From the NCBI RefSeq assembly GCF_016808335.1, contig NC_053149.1, forward strand, positions 257,596 to 321,595: 64,000 nt of DNA, written 5' to 3'. The notes under the pieces were generated by a model. The model was given only the letters and a program-made list of their open reading frames with translations. It had not been told where the DNA came from and did no database searches. Position 1 is the first letter of the stretch. The number at the start of each line of letters is the position of its first letter. The position numbers and the translations under genes were made by a program. The DNA is from Panicum virgatum (lineage: Eukaryota > Streptophyta > Magnoliopsida > Poales > Poaceae). Of this stretch, positions 18,840 through 31,352 are shown one piece after another.

Positions 18840-20600
18840 ATGGCACCACACAAGAGGAAGCCCACAGACCCTCCCGCGGATGACAACCAAAATGATTCTC
18901 AAACCTCCTAGGAACACCTTTCCACACAACCCTTATCACAAGACAACCAACCACCCAATGGAGCACCCAAAGTTACAGAACCTTCGGGGTCCAACCAAGA
19001 TGAGCTCACCGCCGTGAGCCTCCAGCTCCGGGCCTTGGAGAGTCAAAAAGACATCATCGCCAAGCAGCTGGCCACGCAGCAAAACACGCTGCAGCGAGCA
19101 AACCAACTGGCCGAAGGCCAAGCGCAAAGTAGCAGCCATACAAGCAGAAATTGATAAAATGCAACAAGAATGTGCAATTACTCAGTCCAATCATGAATAG
19201 CAACCTCCGATGGGCCCCCCATCAGAACGAGATCCATAACATTTGGACCATTCATACCCACCAAGACCACTACGTCCCACCTTCGGCTGGCACATATGAC
19301 TCAAACTCGCCACTGTCTGCAGCCTTGCAGCACACACCGTGGCCACTGGGCTACAAACCAACACAACTCCCCAGGTACAACGGTTCGGAAGACCCCACCC
19401 AGTTCATCATGGCCTAGGAAGCCACAATAGCTTCGGCTGGTGGTGACAGCCCTATCATGGCAAAATCCTTCATCATGGCATGCGAAGGTCCAGTAGCTAA
19501 CTGGTACTCCCACAAACCCTCGGGCTCCATTACAAGCTGACCTCAGCTAAAAGCGACAGGTAGGACTTCCAAGGCTTCGGGCGACTCGACCCGAACACCA
19601 TAGAAAACTTCCAGTGTCTGCAAGGAGACAAAGAACCACTTTATGATTACTTCTGAAGGTTCATCCAGAAAAAGGCTCTGATTCCAAACTTCCCAGAAAG
19701 AGATGCAATCGTCAAGTGCATCGCCGGCTTACTACCTGGATAGCTAGCCTCGCACCTGTCTAGGGAGCCACCCAGAACACTTAGTGACCTATATGCAGAA
19801 GCAGAAAAATACGCCAGGTCAGATGTAGATCACAAACGGAGAGTCGAACAACGAAGGATAATGAGGCAGGCTGAAAAACAAAACTGGAATTACCAGAACA
19901 AAAACCCGCAGTTCGTTTTCCCCGTGGAACCTTCGCAAGAAAACAGACCTGAACAAGGTCAGGACCCATTCATGACTCCCCCAAATAAATCCCGCGAAAG
20001 TCAACACAACAACCAAGGCTGCAATTATTCAGGGCATAAGGGTCGAGGTTGCGGGCGCGGTCGTGGAAAAGGTCGCGGACCTTCGTAGGGATCGAAAAAA
20101 AATTTCTGCCATTTTCATGGTAACGAGTCGGATCAAACAACTAATTTCTGCCCCGAGAAGAAGAGAACACTAGAGCGAATGGAAGAAGAGAAAAAGGCAA
20201 AACTGGTCAGCCATACTGCGTGGTCAGGACCTTCGGCGCCGCCGTTCCCGCCACCACCCACACTATACAATCCAACCTTTCAACCCATGCCCGCCTTCAC
20301 CTACAATCCATACCCAAACAATTGGCCCCTCAGCCACCAACTTACCCCAAATCGCTCTCCTTACCTCCACCTTCGAGCCAACAGCAAGCTCAGGAAGAAT
20401 TACCTCCACCACCTCCAGGCCCACCCCCAAAGCAAGAGCCTCAAGGCTCCCAAACTCCCCAAACAGCTGCACTTCCATCCTTCGGCATGATTATGCCAAT
20501 ATCCGGAGGTTCCACCCTCGAATTCCAAAATAAGAGGCAACACAGAGATTACTTCAGACAAGTCAAAGCATCCTAGTTTACGGCCCGGCAAAGAAAACAC
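18840..20600 (+). pseudogene. Gypsy Gag remnant
   Basis: Begins at ATG 18840 (MAPHKRKPTDPPADDNQNDS) but meets TAG after about 23 codons. Recognisable Gag pieces follow in the plus strand: a coiled-coil-like LRALESQKDIIAKQLATQQ near 19030, the core entry LPRYNGSEDPTQFIMA with TAG replacing a Trp codon near 19417, FIMACEGPVANWYS, and a basic Gly/Arg-rich tail GRGCGRGRGKGRG near 20045-20085. A Pro-rich stretch ends at about 20570. Many stops; no functional Gag. Confidence 0.65.
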
Positions 20601-20611
20601 CTTGGTCCCAC

Positions 20612-21248
20612 ATGCCGATAACCTTCTCAGAGGAGGACATGAGCCTCAACAGCTACCCGCACACTGATGCAATGGTGATCGAGGCAAACATCCAAGGCTG
20701 GACCATCGGGAAAATACTAGTTGACACTGGCAGCTCTGCAGATATCATTTTCTCAAGCACCTTCGACAGAATGAACATAGATAGAAACCTCCTCCATCCA
20801 GCCGAAATCCCTTTAATTGGGTTCGGAGGGAAAAGGGTTGAGGCCCTCGGAAAAATTTCACTCCCTGTATCCTTCGGTGACACCATCAACCCAAGAACAG
20901 AACATATCACTTTTGACGTCGTCGAGATGAACTACCCCTACTTCGCCATCTTCGGCCGAGGACTAATCAACAAATTCGAAGCAGTCGTACACCAACTGTA
21001 CCTGTGCATGAAAATGCCGGCATCAAGAGGCAATATCATCGTGCGTGACAATCAGCAGCTCGCCAGAGACATTGAGCGAGGGGTAGCCCCAGGGCAAAGA
21101 AACGTACATGTCCTCGAAGCTAAAAAGACAACAACCTCCGAAAAGGCCAACAAAGAGAGAGTAACCTTCAACGAAGGGTGCGAAGTCAAAAGAGTACCCC
21201 TTGACAAGCACCTCCCGGATAAGGTTGAAACAATAAGTGCAACACTAT
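20612..21248 (+). pseudogene. Gypsy aspartic protease region
   Basis: Open from 20612. The retropepsin motif [13 protein letters not shown] lies at about residues 35-47, with upstream [19 protein letters not shown] and downstream [20 protein letters not shown], which closes the protease fold. A linker with [19 protein letters not shown] follows. The frame runs into the solo LTR at 21249; Pol resumes after 22771. Confidence 0.8.
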
Positions 21249-22771
21249 TGTTGACGGTCGTTAAGTGCGAAATATGACCGTCAACTATACTCATTTAAGA
21301 AGAAAAACTATACCTCTTACTCGCATATTTATATCACTAACCTAGCTCCACAGTTGTTTTCAAGAATTTATGATTTCAGGAGCACAAGTCCGGAATAAGA
21401 CGAAAACACGACGAATACGCAGACAGAAGACATAGACGATCATATCCTGCGTAACATGAGCAAAGGAGGCCCACAAACCAGACCAAACCGACCAACCAAG
21501 CCCTGGCACCGAGCACCTGACATTAGGACCCACCAGTCAGTGTACCAGAGAAGGACGGTGGCCAGTGGCGCCAAAGGGGGGTCGGCCGACCCCCTATGGA
21601 AAGTTTTCCCGCTGAGTTTTGGCGGGAAGACTGATCCTATCCTCTCAATGACGGTTTGGCATGTTTCCATATATAGAGATGGCGGGAACTGACCTCTCAA
21701 GCTATAAAAGGGGCCTCCCACCACTCTCTCACACACCACTTGGAAGCCTCTCTCTCTACACTCTCTTGTGACTTGTACTCCTTAGGGTAGTGGAGCTAGG
21801 CTAGTACTTCATCTCTTAGCGAATCCAGTCGTCCTCGGGGTCGGTGAGCAATCCTCGGCCTCTGGTATGGCTTTGTATTCCGACTTTCTTTATGCTAATC
21901 ATTCAGAGTTCGTTCTTGGTTATCTTGCTATGTTCGTAGCTTGTTTAGCCTTGAGCTGTGCTTTATCAAGTTATAGTAGTTGCATGCTTAGACCAGATGA
22001 TCTGGGTAAGGATATCGGTTCGTTGTGCTTTTGGGCTTGCCTTAGCATCTTACCTGTCCATCCGAAGGGTGGGGGACCCGGGGGTGCTAGGGTAGTGACC
22101 TCATATGCGGGCATGGTGCCCGGGTATGCGGGATCATTCGGATATGACGGTGCTCCACGGTGTGAGTGGGGTAGACTGCAGGTGGTGACTTCCCTGTCGG
22201 TCCGCCGGGAAGCTGCTTCTCGGTTAGTGTACTCCCCGACGTTCGGGTACGGTGTAGGAGTTCATGCAAAGATGAAACAGGACTGGATGTTCTCCAGTGC
22301 GGGTCATTCTCCCCGATGTCCCTAATTTCCCGGCACCTGCAGCTCTAAGCAACGCAGCTAACGTAACTTATCCGCTAACATGATTAGTATAACAGGAATC
22401 TTTGCCTATGCTCCCACTAACCTTAGGATTGCTTGTTTATTCTTTATTCATGAGAGTTGGCTGTTCTGTGTGTGTCACATTACCCTTGATTATCCTTATT
22501 ATATATCACTTACCCCTGTATAGTCAGTGGTCTTCATCTTGCTCATACGTGTCATGGTTATGCAACTAAGTAAATACACTTTACACAACCTAGCCATCCC
22601 TTGGGAAAATATAAATAACGATACCCTGAATACTTCCGGGTGAAATTCTACAACGGTATATCCGTGTGCTTGCAGATCCTTCTGTAAACGTTAAGACATA
22701 CCACACGACATCTTCGAGGCGCCGTTGCTAGGAACTAACCACTCCTAGTGATGACGCTAAGAAATACAACA
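21249..22771 (+). mobile_element. Solo LTR nested in the Gypsy pol gene
   Basis: 1523 bp, TGTTGACGGTCG at the start and AAATACAACA at the end, flanked by actat at 21244-21248 and 22772-22776. Leaving it out with one actat copy rejoins the protease-RT linker in frame. A TATA box (tataaaag) is at 21703-21710. No internal coding region or second LTR is present, so it is a recombination product of a once complete element. Confidence 0.8.
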
Positions 22772-24084
22772 ACTATCCGCAGAAGAAGAAAAAGAACTAC
22801 TCGACTTTCTAAACAAGAACAAAGACGTGTTCGCATGGTCAGCAGGTGACCTTCAGGGGGTCAGCAGAGACATAGTTGAGCATCGCCTCGACTTCAAACC
22901 TGGCATCAAGCCAAAAAAGCAAAAGCCCCGGAAGATGTCCGACGAAAAGGCTGCTGCTGTCAAAGTGGAGGTACAGCGCCTACTGGGCGCGACAGTTATC
23001 CACGAAGTCAAGTATCCAACTTGGCTCGCCAACACAGTGCCTGTCAAGAAGAAGAACGACAAATGGAGAATGTGCATAGACTTTACTGACTTGAACAAAG
23101 CTTGCCCAAAAGATGATTTCCCTCTCCCACGAATTGACAAAATCGTTGACGAAGCTGCAAACAGTCAGCTAATGTCACTTTTGGACTACTTCTCAGGGTA
23201 CCATCAGATTTGGATGAGAACCGAAGACGAAGAGAAAACAAGTTTTATATCCCCCTTCGGCACTTACTGTTTCGTAAGAATGCCCGAAGGTCTCAAAAAT
23301 GCCGGCCAATCATTTTCAAGGATGACCTCCAAAGTCCTGGAGCCACAGCTAAAAAGGAACATCCTAGCCTATGTCGACGACATCGTCGTCATCAGCGCCG
23401 CACGGCAAGATCACATCTCAGACCTGGCAGAAACCTTCCAACCTCCGGAAAGCAAACTTGAGCCTCAACCCCGAAAAATGTATTTTTGGGGTACACAAGG
23501 GAAAGATCCTAGGATGCCTGGTCTCAACCAAAGGCATCGAAGCAAACCCAGACAAAATTGCAGCTCTTTGTAACATGGAAGAGCCGGAGACAATAAGGGA
23601 TGTACAAAAGCTCACGGGCAGAATCGCCGCCCTAAACAAATTTATCCCACGCTCAGCAGACCGAAGCTTGCCATTCTTTAAGGTGCTCCGAAGCTCTCAG
23701 AAATTTGAATGGGGCGAACAACAAAGAGAAACCTTCAATTCCCTTAAAGAATACCTCCAAAACATGACCAAACTAACCTCTCCAGACTCGAGGGAGACAC
23801 TCCTGTTATACACTTTTACTTCTCAAAAAGCTATTAGCGCCACATTAGTCGTCGAGAGAGACACAGATGGCACTCGCAAACAATTCCCAGTCTACTTCGC
23901 GTCCGAAGCTCTAGCAGGATCCAAGTTGCATTATTCAGAACTTGAAAAAATAGCCTATGCGGTCATCATGGCCTCCCGCAAGCTTCGCCACTACTTCGAG
24001 GCCCACAGAATCATAGCCATCTCTGATCAACCTCTACACGACCTGCTACATAACAGAGAAGCTTCGCCAAGAATAGCCAAATGA
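22772..24084 (+). pseudogene. Gypsy reverse transcriptase and RNase H
   Basis: From 22780 the frame reads LLDFLNKNKDVFAW, HRLDFKPGIKPKKQKPRKMS, the RT fingers WRMCIDFTDLNKACPKDDFPLP, MSLLDYFSGYHQIWM, and the catalytic LAYVDDIVVIS at about 23370-23400. A frameshift near 23440 moves the thumb and connection to another frame (NPEKCIFGVHKGKILGCLVS, TGRIAALNKFIPRS). RNase H follows (LLLYTFTSQKAISATLV, FASEALAGSKLHYSELEK), ending at TGA 24082-24084 in a position usually coding. Confidence 0.85.
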
Positions 24085-24093
24085 GCTTCAGAA

Positions 24094-24576
24094 TTGTCAG
24101 AGCTAGTAGTCGACTTTGAAAAGCGAACAACAATCAAATCCCAGGTCCTGGCCGACTTCATAGTAGACTGGACGTCCCCCGAAGCTCAGGAAGAAGAGCC
24201 CACTGAAACCTGGACAATTCACTGTGACGGAGCTTGGCAGAACGAAGGAGTCAGTATTGCAGCAATCCTCGAATCACCTTCGGGAGTAAAAATAAGATAC
24301 GCTGCCCGTCTCAGCTTTGACCAGTCAGCACCATCAACAAACAATACAACAGAATATGAAGCTCTTTTACTTGGGCTTTGCAAGATGAAGGCACTCGGGC
24401 ACCAAAATTGTCTCATCAAAACAGACTCGAAGGTCATAGCAGACCATATAGAAAAAGAATCCGAAGCCAAGAAACCCGAACTCATCCAATACCTGGAAGC
24501 TGTAAGGGCAATGGAGAAACACTTCAGGGGCTTCACAATCATCCACATCCCCCATGCCCAGAACGAACGAAGCTGA
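24094..24576 (+). pseudogene. Gypsy second (archaeal-type) RNase H domain
   Basis: Reads SQVLADFIVDWT, then WTIHCDGAWQNEGVSIAAIL, NNTTEYEALLLGL, LIKTDSKVIADHI and HIPHAQNERS. The Asp in HCDGA, Glu in TTEYEALL and Asp in KTDSKV are the RNase H catalytic acids. The presence of this domain between the Gypsy RNase H and integrase is diagnostic for the Tat lineage. The frame ends at TGA 24574-24576, where the integrase part continues in another frame. Confidence 0.85.
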
Positions 24577-25922
24577 CAGGCCCGCAAAAGCAGCCGCTAG
24601 AAAGCAGCAACTCCCACCAGATGTTTTCTTCGAGGAAATCTCTACACCTTCGACCAGAGCAAAAAAGGAAAGTAGAATCAACGCGATCTTCAGCGAAGAT
24701 TGGAAGGCGCCGATAATGGCATACCTTTGGGGACACTACGAACCTTCCGACAAAGCAGAAGAGAAAAGGCTCTCCCAAAGAGCAAGAGGCTACGTGATCT
24801 CACAAGACGAGCTATACAAGTCAGGAGTAGTAACCCCATGGCTCAAATGCATCCCAGTTGCCCAGGGCGTCGAACTCCTTAATGAGATTCACTCCGGCAT
24901 CTACGGATTCCACATAGACATCAGACCCCTCGCAACAAAAGCTTTCAGGCAGGGTTTTTTCTGGCCATCAGCACTAAAAGATGCACAGAAAGTAGTAAAA
25001 AATTGCGAAGCTTGCCAAAAGCTAGGCCCAAAATCCAACAAACCTTCGGAGCCCTTACAGCTGATAGCCCCTGCCTGGCCTCTCCAACGGTGGGGAATGG
25101 GCCTCATAGGCCCCCTGCCCACTGCTCAAGGAAATTACAAATATGCAGTGGTTGCCGTGGAATACTTCACCAAATGGGTCGAAGCTAAACCCATGATAAA
25201 AATTACCTCCGAGGCAGTTCGAAAATTCTTTTGGCAGAACATCATATGCAGGTTCGGGGTACCGAAGGAGCTCACGGTAAACAATGGCAAATAGTTTGAC
25301 TCACAGCTATTTAAAGAATTCTGCCGAAGCATCGGAACCAAACTCATGTTCTCTTCAGTCTATCACCCCCAATCCAACGGGGGCTGTGGAGCGCACCAAT
25401 GGCGTCATCTTCACTGGCATCAAAAAATGCCTCTTTGATCAGAAAAAAGGTAAATGGGTTGATGAACTCCTGAAGGTCGTTTGGTCACACAACACGTCTG
25501 AAACGAGAACCACCAAATTTACTCCATTCAGATTACTGTATGGTGCCGAAGCCATGAGTCCAGAAGAACTAAAAAACCAAAGCCTAAGAGCAACCTTCGC
25601 ACCCGAAGGTAATGACCCTCCGGACGACTCAGATCTAATAGAGCTTGACATCTTACAAGGAGCCTCCAATCTGAGCAAATACCAGAAAGAAACCACCAAA
25701 TGGAGGGACAAGATGGTGGTCAAGAAGAACATCTATGTGGGAGACTGGGTCCTCAAGCGCAAGCCAAACGCAGAAAACGTAGGAAAAATGGAGCCAAAGT
25801 GGGACGACCCATACCTCGTTATCTCAAACAAAAGGCCCGGGTCATACCATCTGGCAGACTCCGAAGGCAACGAACTGCCGTATTCATGGAATGTGGACAG
25901 CCTCAAAAAGTACTATATCTAG
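24554..25922 (+). pseudogene. Gypsy integrase
   Basis: The zinc-binding segment HSGIYGFHIDIRPLATKAF and KNCEACQKLG (HHCC) is followed by the core. The first catalytic Asp is Gly (RWGMGLIGPLP where GMD is usual), and the second sits as Asn in ELTVNNGK, followed by TAG at 25292-25294. The third, in SVYHPQSNGAVERTNG, is kept. After the stop the frame shifts to SYLKNS..., and the C-terminal module KPNAENVGKMEPKWDDPYLV to SLKKYYI ends at 25922. The enzyme is certainly inactive. Confidence 0.85.
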
Positions 25923-26319
25923 CAAAATGTAAAACGGGCTGGACTGCGAAGCTATAAGCAGGACCAGACCCATTAGGTGCTTTCAGTTTCCTTTTTTCAT
26001 TTTTGAACCTTCGGGTCGTACTCTTTTCCTCACAAAGGGGACTCCACTAAGGAGGTGAGGTTTTTAACGAGGCGGACCCTTTGTAAATTTCATCATTATG
26101 AATGAAAATAATTTCTCCTATATCCGAAGCTCTCGACAGCCGAAGCAACATTAAAGCTGCAAACTTTGACCGTCGCTCGATGCAATTTGTAAAACTATGT
26201 CAGCTAGTCTCACTTCCCGCACGAGCCCAACATACTTATCCAAAGGGACCAAAACCCTCGCTCCCAGCAACACGGGCAAGGTGGGGGGAGACGTTTTCTC
26301 AAGAACTACCCATTTCGCC
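25923..26319 (+). other. Gypsy 3' region between integrase and repeats
   Basis: Non-coding linker with gaaccttcgggtcgtac and similar CTTCG-rich words; no gene or clear structure. Confidence 0.5.
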
Positions 26320-26815
26320 AAAAATAGCCAAAACACCTTCGCCATAAAACTAAAGTGCAACAAACACAAAAAGGCAAGGGGCTGTCGACCAAATGTCAAA
26401 GCCAAAACACCTTCGCCATAAAACTAAAGTGCAACAAGCACAAAAAGGCAAGGGGCTGTCGACCAAATGTCGAAGCCAAAACACCTTTGCCACAAAACTA
26501 AAGTGCAACAAGAACAAAAAATGCAAGGGGCTGTCGACCAAATGTCGAAGCCAAAATACCTTCGCCCTAAAACTAAAGTGCAACAAGCACAAAAAGGCAA
26601 GGGGCTGTCGGCCAAATGTCGAAGCCAAAACACCTTCGCCACAAAACTAAAGTGCAACAAGCACAAAAAGGTAAGGGACTGTTGACCGAATGTCGAAGTC
26701 AAAACACCTTCGCCCTAAAACTAAAGTGCAACAAGCACGAAAAGGTAAGGGGCTGTTGACCAAAAGTCAAAGCCAAAATACCTTCGCCCTAAAAACTAAA
26801 GTGCATGGTCCGTCG
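26320..26815 (+). repeat. Tandem repeat array, unit about 74 bp
   Basis: About six and a half copies of a unit containing aaaacaccttcgccataaaa, ctaaagtgcaacaagcac, and aaaggcaaggggctgtcgac. Units differ by a few substitutions. Tat/Ogre-type elements commonly carry such arrays in the 3' region. Confidence 0.8.
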
Positions 26816-27475
26816 ACCTAACAGCAAAAACTACGAAACCTTCGCGCAGCTATAACCAGCATGTCCAAGGTGGGGGGTGGGGGGGAGACATTTTTTTTCA
26901 AAAACAAAATGTGCCAATGCTTAAAGCATGCGATAATACATACAAGGCTGGAACCCCCAAAACCTTCGCGCAGCTATAACCAGCATGTCTAAGGTGGGGG
27001 AGACGTTTTTTCAAAAACAAAATATGCCCATGCTGCTTAAAGCATGCGATTATACATACAAAGCTAAAACCCCAAAACCTTCGCTCAGCTCAGCATGAGC
27101 AAGGTGGGGGGAGACGTTTTAACAAAAATAAAATGTGCCCATGCTGCTTAAAGCATGCGATAATACATACAAGGCCGGAACCCCCAAAACCTTCGCGCAG
27201 CTATAACCAGCATGTCCAAGGTGGGGGGAGACCTTTTTTTTAAAAACAAAATATGCCCATGCTGCTTAAAGCATGCGATTATACATACAAAGCTGAAACC
27301 CCAAAACCTTCGCTCAGCTCCGACCAGCATGAGCAAGGTGGGGGGAGACGTTTTTTCTCCATAACCAAAACCTGCTCATTCCGAACAAAGCACACGATCA
27401 TACATACAAGGCCAAAGACCAAAACCTTCGCCCAACTTGAGGCAGCAAGAGCTAAGTAAGGGGAGACGTTTTCCC
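26816..27475 (+). repeat. Tandem repeat array, unit about 120 bp
   Basis: About five to six copies of a unit with aaaaccttcgcgcagctata, accagcatgtccaaggtggg, gggagacgttttttcaaaaa and tgcttaaagcatgcgat. The last is a hairpin-like palindrome (gcttaaagcatgc). Copies are more divergent than in the 74-bp array. Confidence 0.75.
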
Positions 27476-28009
27476 AAGGCATACAAGCAATGGGCCAACC
27501 AAAACACAACGACAAGTTAGAAAGCATGCGGAAATTACACCAAGTTTAAGCATCACCAGACTAGGCATGGCCAACATTACATAAAGTTCATCACAGATCA
27601 TCATACGAACAAAGCACACCACTCAGCCAGATCAAATACTCCTAGCTCCGCTAGCTTACAAAAACTCAGCTACGCTCGCGCCCGGATGCGCAAAGCTGAA
27701 TTGCTCCCAATCAGACCAAAGAGCGGCGATGCCGTCACGCCCAATTCGAAGCGGCGCCACAGAAATTGTTCGACCTGCCGGCACAACCGCCTGGCCAGGG
27801 TGGGAATATTTACATCAGAATTCACGTCACAAAACAACAAGTTCATTTCATAAAGACTATATTCCTAGACCTTCGGGTCTTCCTCATCGTCACTTTCAGC
27901 TCGACCAGACGCCCCCGCCAGCTCTCCAGCTCCTACACCTTCATTGACGATTCCCTTGGCCGCCTCATGAGCTCGCTTGGACTACACAGCAAAAGAACAG
28001 TTAGAAAGT

Positions 28010-30994
28010 TTAGCACACAAAGAATGCAAACCCAAAGTGTAACACCCTAACCTCCTCAAGACGTTGGCGGGCTGTGTCACGCACAACTTGGCGACCAGCA
28101 GATAGCCAAAACCTTCGCAAAAAAGACTTCTTTACAGACTGGACCTTGGCAGCACAAGCCTCCAACTCCGAAGGATCCAAGAGTTGATACCCGGGATCAA
28201 CGATCTTGCCCATGTCCTAACAACCTTCGTGCTCAAGCAACGCAAAAACGTTCTCGCACGAGACAACGGCCGAGTTATCAGAAATATTTGTCAGGATATT
28301 TCCAAGGACGGCAAACTCTTGCACCATCCAATCCAGCAAACCAGAAACTGCCAGACCACTCGATTTCGCCAAAGGCTCGGGCTCAGCCCCAAAGGTTGCG
28401 AGCGCATCTCTGTAAGCCTCAAAAATGGCATTGCTTTTCTCACTGATTTCGTCACTTGCATCACTAAGCAACTGCATGTTTTCTCGGGCCTCCTCCTGCA
28501 ATTTTGCAATTAACTGATCCTTTTTGGAGCATTCAGCAGAAAGTTGAATGGCAAGGCCTTTAGCCTTCTTCTCACTGTCAACTCCCTTAACAATTTCCTG
28601 TCACAAGCCCTCGATGGTCGCCTCCCTCGAGTCCAACTCTTTCTGCAACTTGGCAATCACGATATCTTGACATCTAACCTTCTCTTCCGGTTCATCATTT
28701 TGTTTGCTACGAAGATCATCAAGATTCTGAAGTGTGGCAACCTCCTTCTTCAAGCGCTCATTTTCAACCACCAGCTTAAGCCTCTCAGCCGAACCTTCGA
28801 GCACCCTATCAGACTCCGCCTTCGCCCTCCGCAACAGCACCCTCCCAGCCACGAGAGCCTTCGTGTTCATTGCTGCAACCACACGACCAAGGTCACCAGT
28901 ACCGTACGCCTCAAGCTCCTTCTGAAAACCTGCACAACCCACAACCATTAAAACAAATCAACAACGAACACTCCACCAAAATAAACAAGAATACCTTCGA
29001 CATCAAAGAACTCTTTCTCCAGTTGTTGCTCCTTCCCGGACGAGGAGGTATCCTGCGAAGATAGAGGTACCACCGCAGACCCAAAATCGATCTCGTGGCT
29101 CAACGTCGCCATCATGGTGGCAACATCTACTTCACGAACCCAAGGAAGATAAGGATCAATATCCGGACCCTGAAAATCAAGAGGACGAGACAGTAGAATC
29201 CCACCTAGCTCGTCGAAGCGGAGTTGACCATCATCACGTGCGTCCTCGTCCATTAACGCCGCCTCCGCGGGTTCCAGTAGCAGCGTCATCAGTCTTCTCG
29301 CTGGCAGAACTTTCTAAAACCTTTGAAGGTTGCACGCTCAAGGTTGCAACCGCAGCATCTGCAGCCTTCGCGACAACCTTCGCTGGGACAAGAGTCAGCC
29401 CAGTATCGACAGTAGGAGTAGGCATAATAAGGTCAATAGTAGCCCCCTCGTCCTCAAGATCCAGCAAGCTGACACTCCGCAGGCCCGCACCACTTGACGG
29501 GTGAAGCTTCACAACAACATCTCCAACACGGTCTGGGCCTGAAAGGAGAGACCCAAATTGATCAAGATAAAGCTCCATAGAATCCCCACGAAGGGGAGAA
29601 AAACTCACGGTTTCCTCTAGCTCTCGCAGAAAAGACTCACTACTAGCAACGCCCCGAAGGTACCGAGTCAGGCGATTAACTTTTTTCTTCGATATGACCT
29701 TCGGAGGTGGGCGGGGCGGCTTCGTCGCCAAAACCTTCAGAGCAGCCTTCGAAGAGCCAGCGTCCGCAGAAGAGATCTTCCTCTTCTTGGCGGCGGGTTC
29801 TTCATTCGAAGCTCCCTTGCTCCTCTTCTTCGGCTTCTTAGGCTCCTCCTGGTCCAAATAGTTCACACCAATAACCACCAAAGACCAATTCACTCGGGAA
29901 CTCCCGGGACAGCAAACGACAAAAGAATCATACTCCTTCAACAGGTACGGTCCAGCCAGCTCTGCCGCTCTTTGCTCGACCTCCGCCACGATAGCTTCAT
30001 CCGTCTCACTAGACGGCTTCACCAAATCAAGCTTCGGGAAGGGAAGTGCTTCCTTCGAAGCACGAACCTTAACCCTCACGAAGGAATTGGAATCCCAACC
30101 AACAGACAGAGGCCAAATCCTCACGCAAACAAACTCCTCAATCAAATCTCTTCCTCCGATCAGCACAGCGGCTGACGAAAACGCGTCCAAGCAATCCTTG
30201 AAGCCAGAACCGGACCTTCGGAACTCGGCCTGGCTAATATGCTCCACCAGATTAACCTTCGAGGCCAAAGGATAGGAGACCTCTGTCGAGTCCTCGGCGC
30301 TAGGGAACGCAACTTTAGCATAAAACCAAAATTACGCCCAATCATCATCCCATCGATTCTTCTAGCAGTATGAAAGCTCCAAACGATCAATCTTCAATGA
30401 TTTGTTGTGCCTTCGAGGCACGAAGGTGCAATATCTGCTCTGAGCACTGTAAGCATCATCCTCGTCCGCGAACCTAACCTTCCGACCTTGAGGATGGAGC
30501 TCATAAAGGCAGCAGAATGTGTCGATAGAGATAGGCCCCCTGAAAGACTTCACGGCCCAGAAAAATTTTGAAAGATGGACAAACGCATTTGGCGTCAGCT
30601 GATGAATCTTCACCTTAAACCGATCAAGTATCTCCGGAACCATCGGATCAAGGGGAAAACGAAGCCCAGTGACAGAGAAGTCGCGAAACACTATGCACTC
30701 CCCGTCTTGGGGGTCTGGCGTCTCCTCAGCTTGGGACGGGCAGCAAACCCCTGCAAGAAAGTACCCTCGCTCAACATACGACTCAATAAGAGCAGCAGAC
30801 ATGAGCAAAGGTCCAAACCGTAGAGCCGGCGCAGGCTTCTCCCTCTTCATCAATTCCAAAGGGTCGGCTTCAACGTTTGACAAATCTTCTTCCCCTTCTG
30901 AAAGGTGATCCCTTTCCTCAGATGAACCAGCACCTTTGATGACGTCTTTTGCAGTGATCTTCACTCTAGCCATTCCTGCGAGAGCACCAAACAC
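28010..30994 (-). pseudogene. Antisense ORF of the Tat Gypsy element (gypsy-type transposon protein family)
   Basis: On the strand opposite gag-pol, from MARVKITAKDVIKG (ATG near 30973). The N-terminal part holds LRFPLDPMVPEILDRFKVKI, HQLTPNAFVHLSKFFWAV and CCLYELHPQGRKV, which fit the plant 'putative gypsy type transposon' domain (Pfam PF04195-like). Two nonsense codons follow near 30340-30362 (TAG, TAA). The middle has a basic nuclear-signal-like KKPKKRSKGASNEEPAAKKRK. A frameshift lies near 29270. The distal part is coiled coil (ENERLKKEVATLQNLDDL; KLQKELDSREATIEG; then EARENMQLLSDASDEISEK). Its role is unknown; it is regularly found in Tat elements. Confidence 0.7.
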
Positions 30995-31352
30995 CTGTGA
31001 AATTCCCTAAAAAAACATACAAGCTGCAGAGGCAAAAAAAAAACTAGAAGCTCCGGGCAAATCGCAACACTACACGTGGCAAGCTCGAAAAATTGACAGA
31101 GCTTCGCTACAAGCAGAAGGCGTGAAAGCGACGCCTCACCCCCCCTTATATAGGGAGGTAAAAGTGAACAATTGCATCAACGGTAAAATCGAGAAGAATA
31201 CCAAACTCCACCCAACAAAAAATCGACACGTATAAAGAAGTCACCTTCGGCTCGTCCCAACCTCCGACGGAGGGAGACGTTTTTTGGTTGCAGGTGATAG
31301 AGGCTTCGAGGGTTCGGCCCGTCGAAGTCGGCCCTCGCGCGCGAGGGGCTAC

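Noticed and set aside
21867..22325. 152-codon open frame in the solo LTR
   Set aside because: No domain, lies entirely in the LTR; chance frame.
24378..24716. 112-codon open frame overlapping Gypsy RNase H and integrase
   Set aside because: Shadow of the coding frames; no motif.
26320..27475. Regular repeats resembling a CRISPR array
   Set aside because: Head-to-tail units with no unique spacers, inside a plant retrotransposon.
28544..28951. Plus-strand open frame of 135 codons
   Set aside because: Complement of the coiled-coil antisense ORF; the minus-strand product has heptads, this one has no feature.
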